From Isoptericola variabilis (GTDB taxonomy: Bacteria; Actinomycetota; Actinomycetes; Actinomycetales; Cellulomonadaceae), in NCBI RefSeq assembly GCF_001750215.1, contig NZ_LWGM01000004.1, positions 1 to 41,203 on the forward strand: a DNA stretch of 41,203 nt, in the 5' to 3' direction. The position numbers were made by a program, and so were the translations under genes. The notes under the pieces were generated by a model, which was not told the DNA's origin, did no database searches, and saw nothing but the letters and a program-made list of their open reading frames with translations. This document shows positions 27,329 through 35,592 of this stretch, piece by piece (the stretch's first letter is position 1; each line of letters opens with the position of its first letter).

Positions 27329-29446
27329 TCACCGGACCCAGGCGTCAAGGAGAGCCCCATAGCCGGTGGCGGCGAAGGTACAGGAATCTTGAGTCGACAT
27401 CTCAACGGTGAGCTGACGGGCGCCAGTTACGTCGTACCCCTGACGAACCAGCACTTCTCCTACCGTCATATCGGTATCGAGAAGCGTGCCTTGGTCAGTG
27501 CTGACCACCACGTGCGCTGTGAGACCGTCCGGTGTGTGGTCCCGCAGCCCAACCGCGGCAGACAGGGTCGTGAACCGACCGTCGAGCGTGTACGTAGTGG
27601 ACGCGGTTCTCCCGTTGCAGCCCACCCACTGTTCGGTGCTGTGGGTGAATGTGAACGGCTGGTCCATGCGCTGGATTAGGACCTCGGCGGACGCCCCTGA
27701 GTTCTCACCCGATGCTGACGGGATCTCGTAGAGCCAGGTGGCGCCGACCGGGAGCTGCGCGACCCCAAGACCTGCGTTTGAGCTCACGGGTGGGAGTCCG
27801 TCGAGTGCTCGGATGGCGTCGGCGGTGACGGCGGCGGCAGTGGCATCGGCCCAGTCTCTCGGCAGGAGAGTCGCCAGGGCGGCTCGCTGCTCCGGTGTGC
27901 AGACGGTCAAGGGTGAGACGGCCGCCGTGCTGGCTCCCCGCCAGCCGGGGGACTGCCACAGTTCGAGGCTGTCGTCGGCGAACTCGTCCTGGTGGGCGAG
28001 GTTCGTGTAGAGCGCACCCGAGTCGGTGTCGAGATTGGTGCACGTCGGAGTCCAGGCACCGAGCGCCTGAGGCGTGCCCAAGGCGTTCAAGCTCAGGATC
28101 GTTGCGCCGACTGCTGAGTCGGCAAGAAGCTCGGCCAGGTACTGGCTCGCACGCAGTACGTCGAGCGCGGCAGCACGGGCAGCAACGGCGTGCGCGGCAC
28201 GGTTCGCCTTAATGGCGTACGTCGCCTTCGACATCCCGTGCCGGTCGTACCCCCCGGCTGCGATCCGCTGCGCGACCAAGGCCTCGAACCTGGCGCCCAG
28301 CTCGCTGTCGTAGCGCGTCAGCTCGCTCGCGCAGGAGGTCACCACCTCGACGGCATCGCCCACGACACTGTCGAGGTTGCCTGCGACGGCGTCGGTGAGC
28401 TGCGGTCCACCACACTCGAAGATGGCCTGGACGGCTGCGTTGACGGACGGGTTGTCCCAGCCGCCCAGGGGCACCTCGCTCAAGACCATCCCCATGAGAT
28501 CGGCGGCGACGCTCAAGCCCGTCGCTTGCCCTGCGCCGGTGATGGTGACCATCCCCGGCGCCGCGGGTCGCGCTATGCGGACGGCAACCTCCTCGCCTGC
28601 CGGGAGAACAACCTGCGAGCCGGACACCGCGTAGCTCAGCGCAAGAGCCGCGAGCTCCCCCGCTGCCGTCGGAACGACGGCCGGCACGGTGACCGGGACG
28701 CTAAACGTCACGACCTGCAAGTACGGCCGGTTATTGACCACGCGGGCCGTGACAGAGTCCTCGCCCCCATTCTCGAAACACACGCGCAGCGCCGCGGCAG
28801 CCAAGTCCTCGTCGGGGCGGACCATGTGCGTGACCCACGCAGGCGCGGGTCGCGCGCACGTGGGCGCTCCGGCACGTCCGCCGAGCACCTGTCCGGCAGC
28901 CTGCGTGGTCGCCGCTGCCGCGCTGGAGATCCAATTGAGGATCGAGAACTCGCTCACTTGAGCGGAGAGTGTCCCGTGCTCGACGGTCACCGGTTCATCG
29001 GTTACAGCCCAGGCCTCCGCGGTGTGGTCCCAGCGGACCAGCGTTACCTGTGTCAAGTCCTCAGGGGCGACGGCGGAGACGTCCCAGGTGAGCGTCAGGG
29101 GCTGCTGCGGGTCGCCGTCGTGGACGACCTCGACGGGCTTGCCGACCTTCTCCGTCAGCAGCGGTCCGTGTGCGTCGCCGAGGTCAGGTCCCACACGGAC
29201 GGTGAACTCCTCACCCCTCGGCACCGCACCTTCGGGCACGGAGACCGTGACACCACTGAACGCGAGTTCCCCGCCGCGCGGCCCCACGGTCTCACTCTTG
29301 GCCGAGAAGACTGGAGGGACGTCGCTGACCCCGTCGTAGTTCGCAGGCACGGGAACGACGTGCGGTGTACATCCCGCACTCGCGAGCACTCCGAGGACCA
29401 CGCACGCCGCCGCAGAGCGCTGCGGCACCCGACCGAACCACCGCAT
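27329..29446 (-). CDS. Large lipoprotein with ZU5-like N-terminal domain
   Basis: This 705-aa protein starts at ATG 29446. Its signal peptide ends in the lipobox LASAGC (C26). Residues 55-160 resemble a ZU5-type beta domain (GGELAFSGVTVSVPEGAVPRGEEFTVRV). The central part is helical and alanine-rich, and the C-terminal 170 residues are beta-rich with paired cysteines. It would be displayed on the cell surface. No enzymatic motif is visible. A slightly longer start (29461) is possible. It lies 62 bases downstream of the next lipoprotein gene and may be cotranscribed with it. Confidence 0.75.
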   Translation of the reverse strand: MRWFGRVPQRSAAACVVLGVLASAGCTPHVVPVPANYDGVSDVPPVFSAKSETVGPRGGELAFSGVTVSVPEGAVPRGEEFTVRVGPDLGDAHGPLLTEKVGKPVEVVHDGDPQQPLTLTWDVSAVAPEDLTQVTLVRWDHTAEAWAVTDEPVTVEHGTLSAQVSEFSILNWISSAAAATTQAAGQVLGGRAGAPTCARPAPAWVTHMVRPDEDLAAAALRVCFENGGEDSVTARVVNNRPYLQVVTFSVPVTVPAVVPTAAGELAALALSYAVSGSQVVLPAGEEVAVRIARPAAPGMVTITGAGQATGLSVAADLMGMVLSEVPLGGWDNPSVNAAVQAIFECGGPQLTDAVAGNLDSVVGDAVEVVTSCASELTRYDSELGARFEALVAQRIAAGGYDRHGMSKATYAIKANRAAHAVAARAAALDVLRASQYLAELLADSAVGATILSLNALGTPQALGAWTPTCTNLDTDSGALYTNLAHQDEFADDSLELWQSPGWRGASTAAVSPLTVCTPEQRAALATLLPRDWADATAAAVTADAIRALDGLPPVSSNAGLGVAQLPVGATWLYEIPSASGENSGASAEVLIQRMDQPFTFTHSTEQWVGCNGRTASTTYTLDGRFTTLSAAVGLRDHTPDGLTAHVVVSTDQGTLLDTDMTVGEVLVRQGYDVTGARQLTVEMSTQDSCTFAATGYGALLDAWVR

Positions 29447-29507
29447 TGACTGGCCACCCACTCCCTACTGAAGGTCCGCCGCACTGATGAAGCTGGCTGT
29501 CCCGGAC

Positions 29508-30488
29508 CTAATTGACGGCCACGACGGCGTTGACCAAGGCCGCTGTCTCCGCAGTGTGGTCACCGTCTTCGAAGTCCCACCCGTACCAGGTCCAGCCGTT
29601 GGCGCGTAGCCCGCAGGTGTCGTTCGAATGGGAGCCGCCCGGGACGCACGCGACACCGTCGATCAGCGGCACGCCGTCGAGCATCCGGGCCCAACCCTCA
29701 CTGCGGGTCGCGGCGGCCGTTGGAAACCCGCATCCCACCTTCGTGATGGGTTCGGTTTCCCAGGTGTAGTAAGCCTGAACGGACATTCCGTCGATGTTGG
29801 ACTCGCTCACGAGGTCTCGATTCAACTGGCCGATGCACGCACCTTGCTCTGGTGGGTAGGACCAGTGGACCGCCCAGAAGTCGTCGAACTCCGCCTGGGA
29901 GACCACTCGCAGACCCCGGGCTTCGCCTGGAAAGGTCACGTCACCGATGACCGTGTCGCCCCGAGGGGTTGGCAGGTCCAGGACGATGTCATCCCAGGTA
30001 GCGCCCGCGTAGCTCAGGACGGTGTTGACCACGGCCCCCACCACTGGCGAGTCGTAGTCGCCCTGCGAGCACTCGTACGCGACGTTGTTCAGGACCTCCT
30101 GCATGACGTTCTCGTCCAAGCTCGCGAGGTAATCGGCTGTGAGGAACTGGCCGACCACCTCGAGCTGCTCTTGCGTCGTCATTAGGTCGGCGTAGCCCTC
30201 GCAGGCCCTCGACTCGGACGGGCGCACCGCGCTGCCGCCGTACGCCGGCGCCACAGCAGGCTCGGCCGCAATCGGTTCCTCGTCGGCCTGCCCCTCAGCC
30301 GGCTTCCCAGCGAACTCGTCAGGATCTGCCTGACCGTTCGCCTCCTGGGGCCCACCGTCTTGGTACGCGGTTTCAGCCGCCGCGGGGGGCGGCTCGCTGG
30401 CGTCGGAGCCTGGGCTGGCAGCAGGGGTGCAACCAGCCAAGACGAGCGCTACGGGAATCGACAGGGACGCAACCCGGAACATCTTCAA
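29508..30488 (-). CDS. Predicted lipoprotein, unknown function
   Basis: This 326-aa protein has the lipobox LAGC (C20), an acidic Gln/Glu/Pro-rich linker (25-90), and a C-terminal domain with several Cys and Trp residues (YTWETEPITKVGCGF, CGLRANGWTWYGWDFEDGD). The domain is secreted but not recognised. It is the first gene of the lipoprotein run in transcription order. The sequence before the start contains gagcgcgcc but no clear ribosome binding site. Confidence 0.75.
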   Translation of the reverse strand: MKMFRVASLSIPVALVLAGCTPAASPGSDASEPPPAAAETAYQDGGPQEANGQADPDEFAGKPAEGQADEEPIAAEPAVAPAYGGSAVRPSESRACEGYADLMTTQEQLEVVGQFLTADYLASLDENVMQEVLNNVAYECSQGDYDSPVVGAVVNTVLSYAGATWDDIVLDLPTPRGDTVIGDVTFPGEARGLRVVSQAEFDDFWAVHWSYPPEQGACIGQLNRDLVSESNIDGMSVQAYYTWETEPITKVGCGFPTAAATRSEGWARMLDGVPLIDGVACVPGGSHSNDTCGLRANGWTWYGWDFEDGDHTAETAALVNAVVAVN

Positions 30489-30686
30489 CGGCGCGCTCCT
30501 GTCAACGGGGGTTAGTCGGCCCCCACGGTAAGGGCGACGTTCGCGAGCTCGGCGGCGTAGGAGTGAACTTCATCCGTCTCCGAATGGGTGAACCTCCGAC
30601 CGCTCTGGCGTCTTCGAGGTCACCGGCTGACGCACTTCGTCGCTGAGACCTCGCCGCCGCGTTGCCAGGTATGTGGCCTATACACA

Positions 30687-30698
30687 GTGTGACTTATA
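30687..30698 (+). promoter_or_regulatory. 12-bp motif GTGTGACTTATA upstream of the XRE gene
   Basis: The 12-mer lies 41 bases before the XRE gene. Its exact reverse complement is at 31282-31293, and similarity extends a few bases beyond. A -10-like TATAGT lies at 30710-30715. It is a plausible operator of the XRE protein. Confidence 0.45.
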
Positions 30699-30738
30699 TG
30701 CCGTCGTCTTATAGTCGACAGCCTTCTAACGTCGCGGC

Positions 30739-30990
30739 GTGCATAACCCGGAGGAGCAGCCCCAGTGGCAACGCGCCTTCGGTAGACGCCTACAGAAGCT
30801 GCGCTCGCAGGCTCGCCTATCCCAAGAGCAGCTCGCACATGCAGCCGGCCTGGACCGGACGTACATCAGCGGGTGCGAACAGGGGCGACGGAACCCCACC
30901 CTCGTCACGATGTGGCGGCTCGCCACGGTCTTGGATGTCGACCCCCGGGCGTTCTTCGTCGACGACGACAACGCCAACGACCGGCCGTAG
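30739..30990 (+). CDS. XRE-family transcriptional regulator
   Basis: This 83-aa protein is a single lambda-repressor-like HTH domain. LSQEQLAHAAGLDRTYISGCEQGRRNPTL (28-54) is the classic helix-turn-helix plus the following turn. The tail is acidic. The start is GTG at 30739. It is probably a repressor of element genes. Matching inverted 12-bp motifs lie before it and 292 bases after it, near the start of the next small gene. Confidence 0.9.
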   Translation: MHNPEEQPQWQRAFGRRLQKLRSQARLSQEQLAHAAGLDRTYISGCEQGRRNPTLVTMWRLATVLDVDPRAFFVDDDNANDRP

Positions 30991-31261
30991 CGCCTCGACC
31001 AGAGCAGACACGCCTGCCCACAGGGCCCTTGGCCGCGCCACGCACGCGCATCAGAACGCTCTCGCGGCGCGGCGACCTCGCCACCCATCGCTGCCTCAAA
31101 GCGCCAAGGTGATCGAGCATCGAGCACCTGTGCGCGAGCCGAAACCCCTCAGGACCGGTGACGGATGTCGCTGACGCATCCGCGCGATGCCGCTCGCGAG
31201 TATCAGCGCAGCCCGCTCCGCGTCCCACCCCAACCACCCGCCAGCGGTTCGCCTTCACACG

Positions 31262-31636
31262 ATGACATGGTGTTTGATGCCTATAAGTCACACATGCCTG
31301 GAAGGTCCGCAGACGCCACCCCTGACTGACGACGACGACTGGCCGACCCCTGAAGACCGTCGACTGCTGGCGGTCGCGCTCCTGGGGATAGGAGCGATGC
31401 CCGTCCATGAGATGGCGCGCGCCCACGGTGTCAGCATCCTCGAGGTGTTCCGATGGCTGGCCGAAGAGCGCCTGGCGCACCAAGCGTTGGCGACGCTGGA
31501 CGAACTCTGTCAGGAGGTGAAGGAGCTCCATGAGCACGTCGTCCGGGTCAGCCAGAAGGTCGACACCTGGCAGCGGAATCTGGAGGACCAGTGGCCACAT
31601 CCAGAGATGCCGCTCCGGCAGCCCTCCTCCAGCTGA
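31262..31636 (+). CDS. Small HTH/coiled-coil hypothetical protein
   Basis: This frame of about 124 aa has a credible core from residue 25: TPEDRRLLAVALLGIGAMPVHEMARAHGVSILEVFRWLAEERL looks like a helix-turn-helix. A coiled-coil follows (ALATLDELCQEVKELHEHVVRVSQKVDTW). The start is uncertain (ATG 31187, 31262 or 31277). The motif TATAAGTCACAC, the reverse complement of the one before the XRE gene, overlaps its first codons. Regulation by the XRE protein is inference. Confidence 0.5.
   Translation: MTWCLMPISHTCLEGPQTPPLTDDDDWPTPEDRRLLAVALLGIGAMPVHEMARAHGVSILEVFRWLAEERLAHQALATLDELCQEVKELHEHVVRVSQKVDTWQRNLEDQWPHPEMPLRQPSSS
31282..31293 (-). promoter_or_regulatory. Inverted copy of the XRE-upstream motif
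   Basis: TATAAGTCACAC is the exact reverse complement of 30687-30698. A matching flank (GC after the TATA end on both) extends the similarity. It falls inside the 5' part of the next small gene. Confidence 0.45.
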
Positions 31637-31796
31637 CATTGCAGCGACGGAGCCAGCGGTCGATCACGCACGCCCAACGCCGCTTTACGTCGCTTACCCA
31701 TCTCTCTGCGCCGACCCGCACCAGTCACCGTCCGAGTCCAGCGGCCACGGCACGCCCATCCCAGCCCGGCGCGAACAGTGCTGCCACCATGTGCGC

Positions 31797-32039
31797 ATGA
31801 CCCGGTTCATGAAGGTCGAGGACGTCGCCGAGGAGCTCGCGATCACCGAGCGGCAGGTCTACGCCCTGCTGCACTCCGGCGCGCTGCCGGCGATCCAGGT
31901 GGGCGGGCGCGGGGTGTGGCGGATCGAGCGGGGCAAGCTGGAGCAGTACATCGCGGACCAGTACGAGGCGCAGCGCCGCCGCATCGCCGAGTCCGACGGT
32001 CAGGCCGAGCCGCCTGCAGTCGGGGACACCGATGTTTGA
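31797..32039 (+). CDS. Excisionase-type HTH protein
   Basis: This 80-aa protein has the HTH_17/excisionase (MerR-like) fold: MKVEDVAEELAITERQVYALLHSGALPAIQVGGRGVWRIERGKLEQYI (5-52). Such domains serve as excisionases or as small DNA-binding adaptors. The start is ATG at 31797. It is the first gene of a tight four-gene unit: it overlaps the next gene by eight bases. Base use is more GC-rich than the XRE region upstream, closer to the host. Confidence 0.85.
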   Translation: MTRFMKVEDVAEELAITERQVYALLHSGALPAIQVGGRGVWRIERGKLEQYIADQYEAQRRRIAESDGQAEPPAVGDTDV

Positions 32040-32649
32040 TCCCTGGGAGCGTCGGCCGCCGCTGTCACCGGCGGCCCGCCGGTTCGAATGGATCGCCGGG
32101 ATCATCCTGGCCCTGCTACTGCTGCTCGGGTACTGGGTGGTTTCCAACATCAGGTTCCCGGGCGAGTACGAACCGCCGGTGGTGCTCGATCCGGCCGTCG
32201 AGGTCCTGCGCGGCAACCTGGACTCGGCGGTGGCGTGCCTGGAGTCACGCCCGTCCGACCTGCTCTCCGCGGACGGTAGCGCGCTGCTCGGTGAGGCGAT
32301 GTCCTCGTGCGTCGGCACGGACTTCATGGACCGGGACGACGGCACTATCGCCACCCTGCGCGTGGCCGACCACGCCAACGGCACGCTTGCGGTGTCCAGC
32401 CGCGCCACCGAGGACGGCCTCGTACTGGCGTTCGTCACCAGGGGGTGGGGCGCCCTCTCGACCCCGGGCAGCCAGTCGCAGGTCATTCTGGGCACGTGCT
32501 GGCAAGTGACCGTCGAGCGCAGCTCCAACACTCTGACGAACCCTGCGCAGGCCGCGTGCAAGGAGCTCGTGCTCATGCGCGTCGACGTCGACCAGAAGGT
32601 GCCCGTGAAGGACGTCCTGGGCGACGTGGCTCCCGGGGGCCACGCGTGA
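32032..32649 (+). CDS. Single-pass membrane protein, unknown function
   Basis: This 205-aa protein has one membrane helix (about 19-42, WIAGIILALLLLLGYWVVSNI) and an extracytoplasmic domain of about 160 residues. It has three cysteines (in ACLESR, SSCVGTD, TCWQVT) and a further AACKEL. There is no lipobox. I do not recognise the domain. It starts inside the end of the HTH gene, and its stop overlaps the start of the zinc-finger gene by four bases. Confidence 0.75.
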   Translation: MFDPWERRPPLSPAARRFEWIAGIILALLLLLGYWVVSNIRFPGEYEPPVVLDPAVEVLRGNLDSAVACLESRPSDLLSADGSALLGEAMSSCVGTDFMDRDDGTIATLRVADHANGTLAVSSRATEDGLVLAFVTRGWGALSTPGSQSQVILGTCWQVTVERSSNTLTNPAQAACKELVLMRVDVDQKVPVKDVLGDVAPGGHA

Positions 32650-33128
32650 CGTCCCTTCGCGAGCTGCCGGCCGGCGACGTCGAGACGGTGCTCGCCGAGC
32701 GCGAGGCGGCCCGCCAGTGCCTGTGGTGCGGCGCCCCGCTGCCCGCGGGGTCCCGCCCGCACCGGCACACCTGCTCCGAGCCGCACCAGCATGCCCTGTC
32801 GCGCTGGCGCCGCGGGCCGCGCGCCCGGGTGCTCACCTGCCGCAACCGCGGAACGCCGATCGATCGCACCGGCGTCGCCGGCAACGCCCCGATCCTGTGC
32901 GACCAGTGCCGGCCGCGGCGCATACCCCCGCAGCCGCCGCACCCGGTCGGCACCCGGTTCGGGCGCTACACGCTCCTCGAGTACACCCCAAGCCTGCCGG
33001 GCCTGGCCCGCGCCCGGTTCCGCTGCGACTGCGGACGCCTCAAGGAGCTGCAGGTCTCCAACGTCGCCAGCGGCAGGGTCACCGACTGCGGCGACCGGAT
33101 GCACCCGCGCCCGGACGGCAGGGTCTGA
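32646..33128 (+). CDS. Zinc-finger-like protein, unknown function
   Basis: This 160-aa protein has cysteines paired as zinc ligands: C25-x2-C28 with H/C at 41-43, C65, C85-x2-C88, C127-x-C129 and C148. The rest is basic and Arg/Pro-rich (RWRRGPRARVL). This suggests two zinc-binding modules that could contact nucleic acid. The start is GTG at 32646, overlapping the membrane-protein stop (GTGA). The C-terminal part FGRYTLLEYTPSLPGLARARFRCDCGR...QVSNVASGRVTDCGD resembles small phage or plasmid zinc proteins, though I cannot name a family. Confidence 0.75.
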   Translation: MTSLRELPAGDVETVLAEREAARQCLWCGAPLPAGSRPHRHTCSEPHQHALSRWRRGPRARVLTCRNRGTPIDRTGVAGNAPILCDQCRPRRIPPQPPHPVGTRFGRYTLLEYTPSLPGLARARFRCDCGRLKELQVSNVASGRVTDCGDRMHPRPDGRV

Positions 33129-33130
33129 GC

Positions 33131-33385
33131 ATGGCGTACCCGTCCAAGCCCTCACTCGCGGCGCTGCGCCCATTCAAGTTCGACACCAAGACCCACAGCC
33201 AGTGGTTTCAGCGCGAGCGCCTGGACGCGTTCGTGGCCGAGCAGTACACCGCCGGCCGGTCACTGCGCGAGCTGGCTGAGCTGACCGGGCGTACGCAGAC
33301 CGCGATCCGCCGCAGCCTCGACCGCACCGGCACGCCGCGCCGACCGGCCGGTGCGCCCCGGCTCAAGCCAGCTGCCGACAACTGA
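33131..33385 (+). CDS. Small helix-turn-helix protein
   Basis: This 84-aa protein has residues 30-65 (RLDAFVAEQYTAGRSLRELAELTGRTQTAIRRSLDRTG) matching a resolvase-type/HTH_23-like helix-turn-helix, with a basic Pro-rich tail. The start is ATG at 33131, two bases after the zinc-finger gene stop. It is the last gene of the four-gene operon and converges on the broken ligase gene. Confidence 0.8.
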   Translation: MAYPSKPSLAALRPFKFDTKTHSQWFQRERLDAFVAEQYTAGRSLRELAELTGRTQTAIRRSLDRTGTPRRPAGAPRLKPAADN

Positions 33386-33396
33386 CTGGCCGCTCC

Positions 33397-34393
33397 TCAG
33401 TCCTCTGGTGCGAGCACGGCCGCGACCTCGGCGTCCGGGCGGGCGCGCACGAACCGCAGGGCGTGGCGGAAGGAGCTACCGGTCCAGGCGGCGTCAGCGC
33501 TGACCTCGATCACGATCGGCTCGACCAGAGTCAGGTCCACCACCTCGCGGTCGGAACCCCAATGGCCCGGCCTGCCCGGGACCTGCGTCGGCCAAGGATG
33601 CACTCCCGCCGGCGGCACCAGCCACGGCGCCAACGCCCGGCGAAAGGCGGGCGACAGCGGGCCGGTGCGCCCGACAATGTGCAGCTCACCGTCGAGCGGC
33701 AACCCGGCGACCACCTGCAGCGGTGCGGCGCGGGTGCCGATCACCGCCGCGCACACCACGTCGATCGTGCGCCGGTGCTTGACCTTGACCCAGACCCGCT
33801 CGCCGCCGCGATACGAGTGCGCACCGCCCTTGACCATCAGCCCCTCGACCCCGGCCACCGTGTGGGTGGCGAACCACTCGGCGGCGGCGTCGACGTCGTC
33901 GGTCACCGGTGAAAGGTTCAGCGGTGGTCACCACCCGGCCGCCAGCTCCTCCAGCAGCACGCGACGACTGTCCAACGGACCGCCGCGCACGTCCGTCCCG
34001 GCCACGGCCAGCACGTCGAACAACGCCAGCGAAGCCGGCTGCTGCCGTCCGAGGTCCGCCGCGGCGCGCACGCCGCGGGCCCTGCGCTGCTGCAGCGCAG
34101 CGAAGTCCAGACGGCCACCGGCCCAGACCACCAGCTCACCGTCCAGCACGGTGCCGGGTGCGACCTGCGCGACCACCGCGGCGGTCACCTCGGGGAAGCG
34201 TGCGGACAGGTCGGTACCCCGGCGCGAGTACAGCCGAGCGCCGTCGTCGTCGACGACCACCAGCACGCGGTAGCCGTCCCACTTCGGCTCGTACCGGCAC
34301 CCGCCCGGCAGGGCTGCCGGCGCGTGGATGCGCTCGGCCGTTGCGCGCCAAAGCCACCTTCACCGGCCCTTTGAGCCCGGCGGGTAGCACCAT
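33397..34393 (-). pseudogene. ATP-dependent DNA ligase, disrupted by frameshift and stop
   Basis: Pieces of one ligase are spread over two frames. The N-terminus MVLPAGLKGPVKVALARN is followed, after a frameshift near 34330-34345, by ERIHAPAALPGGCRYEPKWDGYRVLVVV, where EPKWDG carries the adenylation Lys of the KxDG motif. The adenylation domain then runs through DGELVVW and LFDVLAV. An in-frame TGA at 33928-33930 interrupts LEELAAGW/PPLNLSPVTDD. The rest continues in frame through EGLMVKG and VWVKVKHRRTIDV to an OB-fold end. It resembles LigC-type NHEJ/backup ligases. Two lesions make real decay more likely than one sequencing error, but either is possible. Its start overlaps the DUF2188 gene by a base pair set (ATGA). 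Confidence 0.8.
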
Positions 34394-34629
34394 CAGCCGG
34401 GGATGTTGCGCGGGTCGTGCCCATGACTGTCGGCCTGAGCGATCCGCCCGTCGAGGTTCTTGATCTGCAGCTCGGCCTGCTCACGCTCGGCCGCCTGCCG
34501 GCCGGCGTGCTCCGCCTCGCCCTTCGTGGCGTGGTCCGAAAGCGGCTCCTTCTCACCCTGCCGACGCACTCGCCACCGCCCGTCCTGGTGGTAGACCTCA
34601 ATCCGCACCGCCACTTTCGGCTCCTTCAT
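34393..34629 (-). CDS. DUF2188-type protein
   Basis: This 78-aa protein has the DUF2188 look: VYHQDGRWRVRRQGEKEPLSDHATKGEAEHAGRQAAEREQAELQIKNLDGRIAQADSHGHDPRNIPG. It contains the terminal SHGxDPRNIPG signature common in this family. Members are small, are found in many soil bacteria, and often lie beside NHEJ-type ligases; their role is unknown. The stop overlaps the ligase start by four bases, so the pair was coupled. The start is taken as ATG at 34629; a longer frame (34653) exists. Confidence 0.8.
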   Translation of the reverse strand: MKEPKVAVRIEVYHQDGRWRVRRQGEKEPLSDHATKGEAEHAGRQAAEREQAELQIKNLDGRIAQADSHGHDPRNIPG

Positions 34630-34763
34630 CCAAGGCACGTTCTCGATGACCAAACAGTCGGGCGCCCCAGATGAACACGCACGTCAAAGCGTTGCAGAAC
34701 GGCAGCCCATCGATGAGGTCATCCAGCTAAGTCCGGGATGTCGTACCCGAGCTGCTCGGCATG

Positions 34764-34802
34764 ACGATGGCCCCCGTGGCATCACCGCGCGGGGGCCATC
34801 GT
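34764..34802. terminator. 13-bp stem-loop
   Basis: Arms 34764-34776 and 34790-34802 are exact reverse complements with a 13-base loop. It lies about 45 bases past the stop of the small membrane protein gene and is probably its terminator. Confidence 0.75.
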
Positions 34803-34848
34803 CGAACTGGCACAGCAGAGGCCGCGCCTTGGCGACCTCAGCCCTGTG

Positions 34849-35010
34849 TCACAGCGACAGGTGCGTCGTGACCGTGACGGTGACCTCGTGGCCCATGACG
34901 GCCAGCGGGACTATGAAGACGGCGCTGTACAGCAACGACCAGCGCGACGCCTCTGGCGGCATGCCCTTCTTCCGGTACTTCGACCTGCGAGACTTGCGGA
35001 TCTTGGCCAC
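34849..35010 (-). CDS. Small membrane protein, basic N-terminus
   Basis: This 53-aa product starts at GTG 35010, which has GGAG about eight bases upstream. The N-terminus is very basic (AKIRKSRRSKYRKKG), followed by one membrane helix (WSLLYSAVFIVPLAVMGHEV). A longer upstream frame reads unlike protein. The positive-inside pattern predicts N-in topology. Its function is unknown. A stem-loop follows. Confidence 0.6.
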   Translation of the reverse strand: MAKIRKSRRSKYRKKGMPPEASRWSLLYSAVFIVPLAVMGHEVTVTVTTHLSL

Positions 35011-35592
35011 GGGCCACTCCGTTTCTGGGCTGGAGGGCCGTGGCGCCACCGCGTTACAGTTCAGAAGAACATCGAACAGCGGCACGATGACGCACGGCCC
35101 AATCGGGTTGTGTCCGCCGCAGACGCCGGCCGGCGCCAGGGATGCCGCCCTGGTATGCCGGCCGTCGTCGTAGACAGACCTGGTCGGCGGCCCGCGATAC
35201 CGCCCTCGAACGAGACGAAGTACCCGCAGCGCGTTCCACCTGCACCCAGGCTATCCGTGGCACCCACACGGGCCGGTGTGACCGGAACGGGAAACCGTCC
35301 GGTTCAGTCTCAGCGAGCGGCCACATCTCGCCCCGTATGAGCTCCCGCCTCGACCCCAGCGCGACCCACGTCGTCGCCACGTGGGGGACACCTCGCGCCG
35401 AAGAACAGCACGGGCGGGCCTCGGCCGTTCGACCCCTTGTCGCCTCGCGATCACCTGTAGAACGTGAACACCGTGCCGAAGCACAGACCACACCAGGTAC
35501 GGGGGCGGGAACACGACGTGGCCTGGGTCGCCGGACGCATGAGCGCGGCTCGACCACCAGGAAGGACGCCTCCTCCTCGCTGCGCCCCGCAG
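35011..35592. other. Region with no supported gene
   Basis: Long frames cross this region on both strands, but none has a natural amino-acid composition, and codon use does not favour any one frame. It lies directly downstream (minus strand) of the 150-bp repeat array. It may be remnant sequence. Confidence 0.5.
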
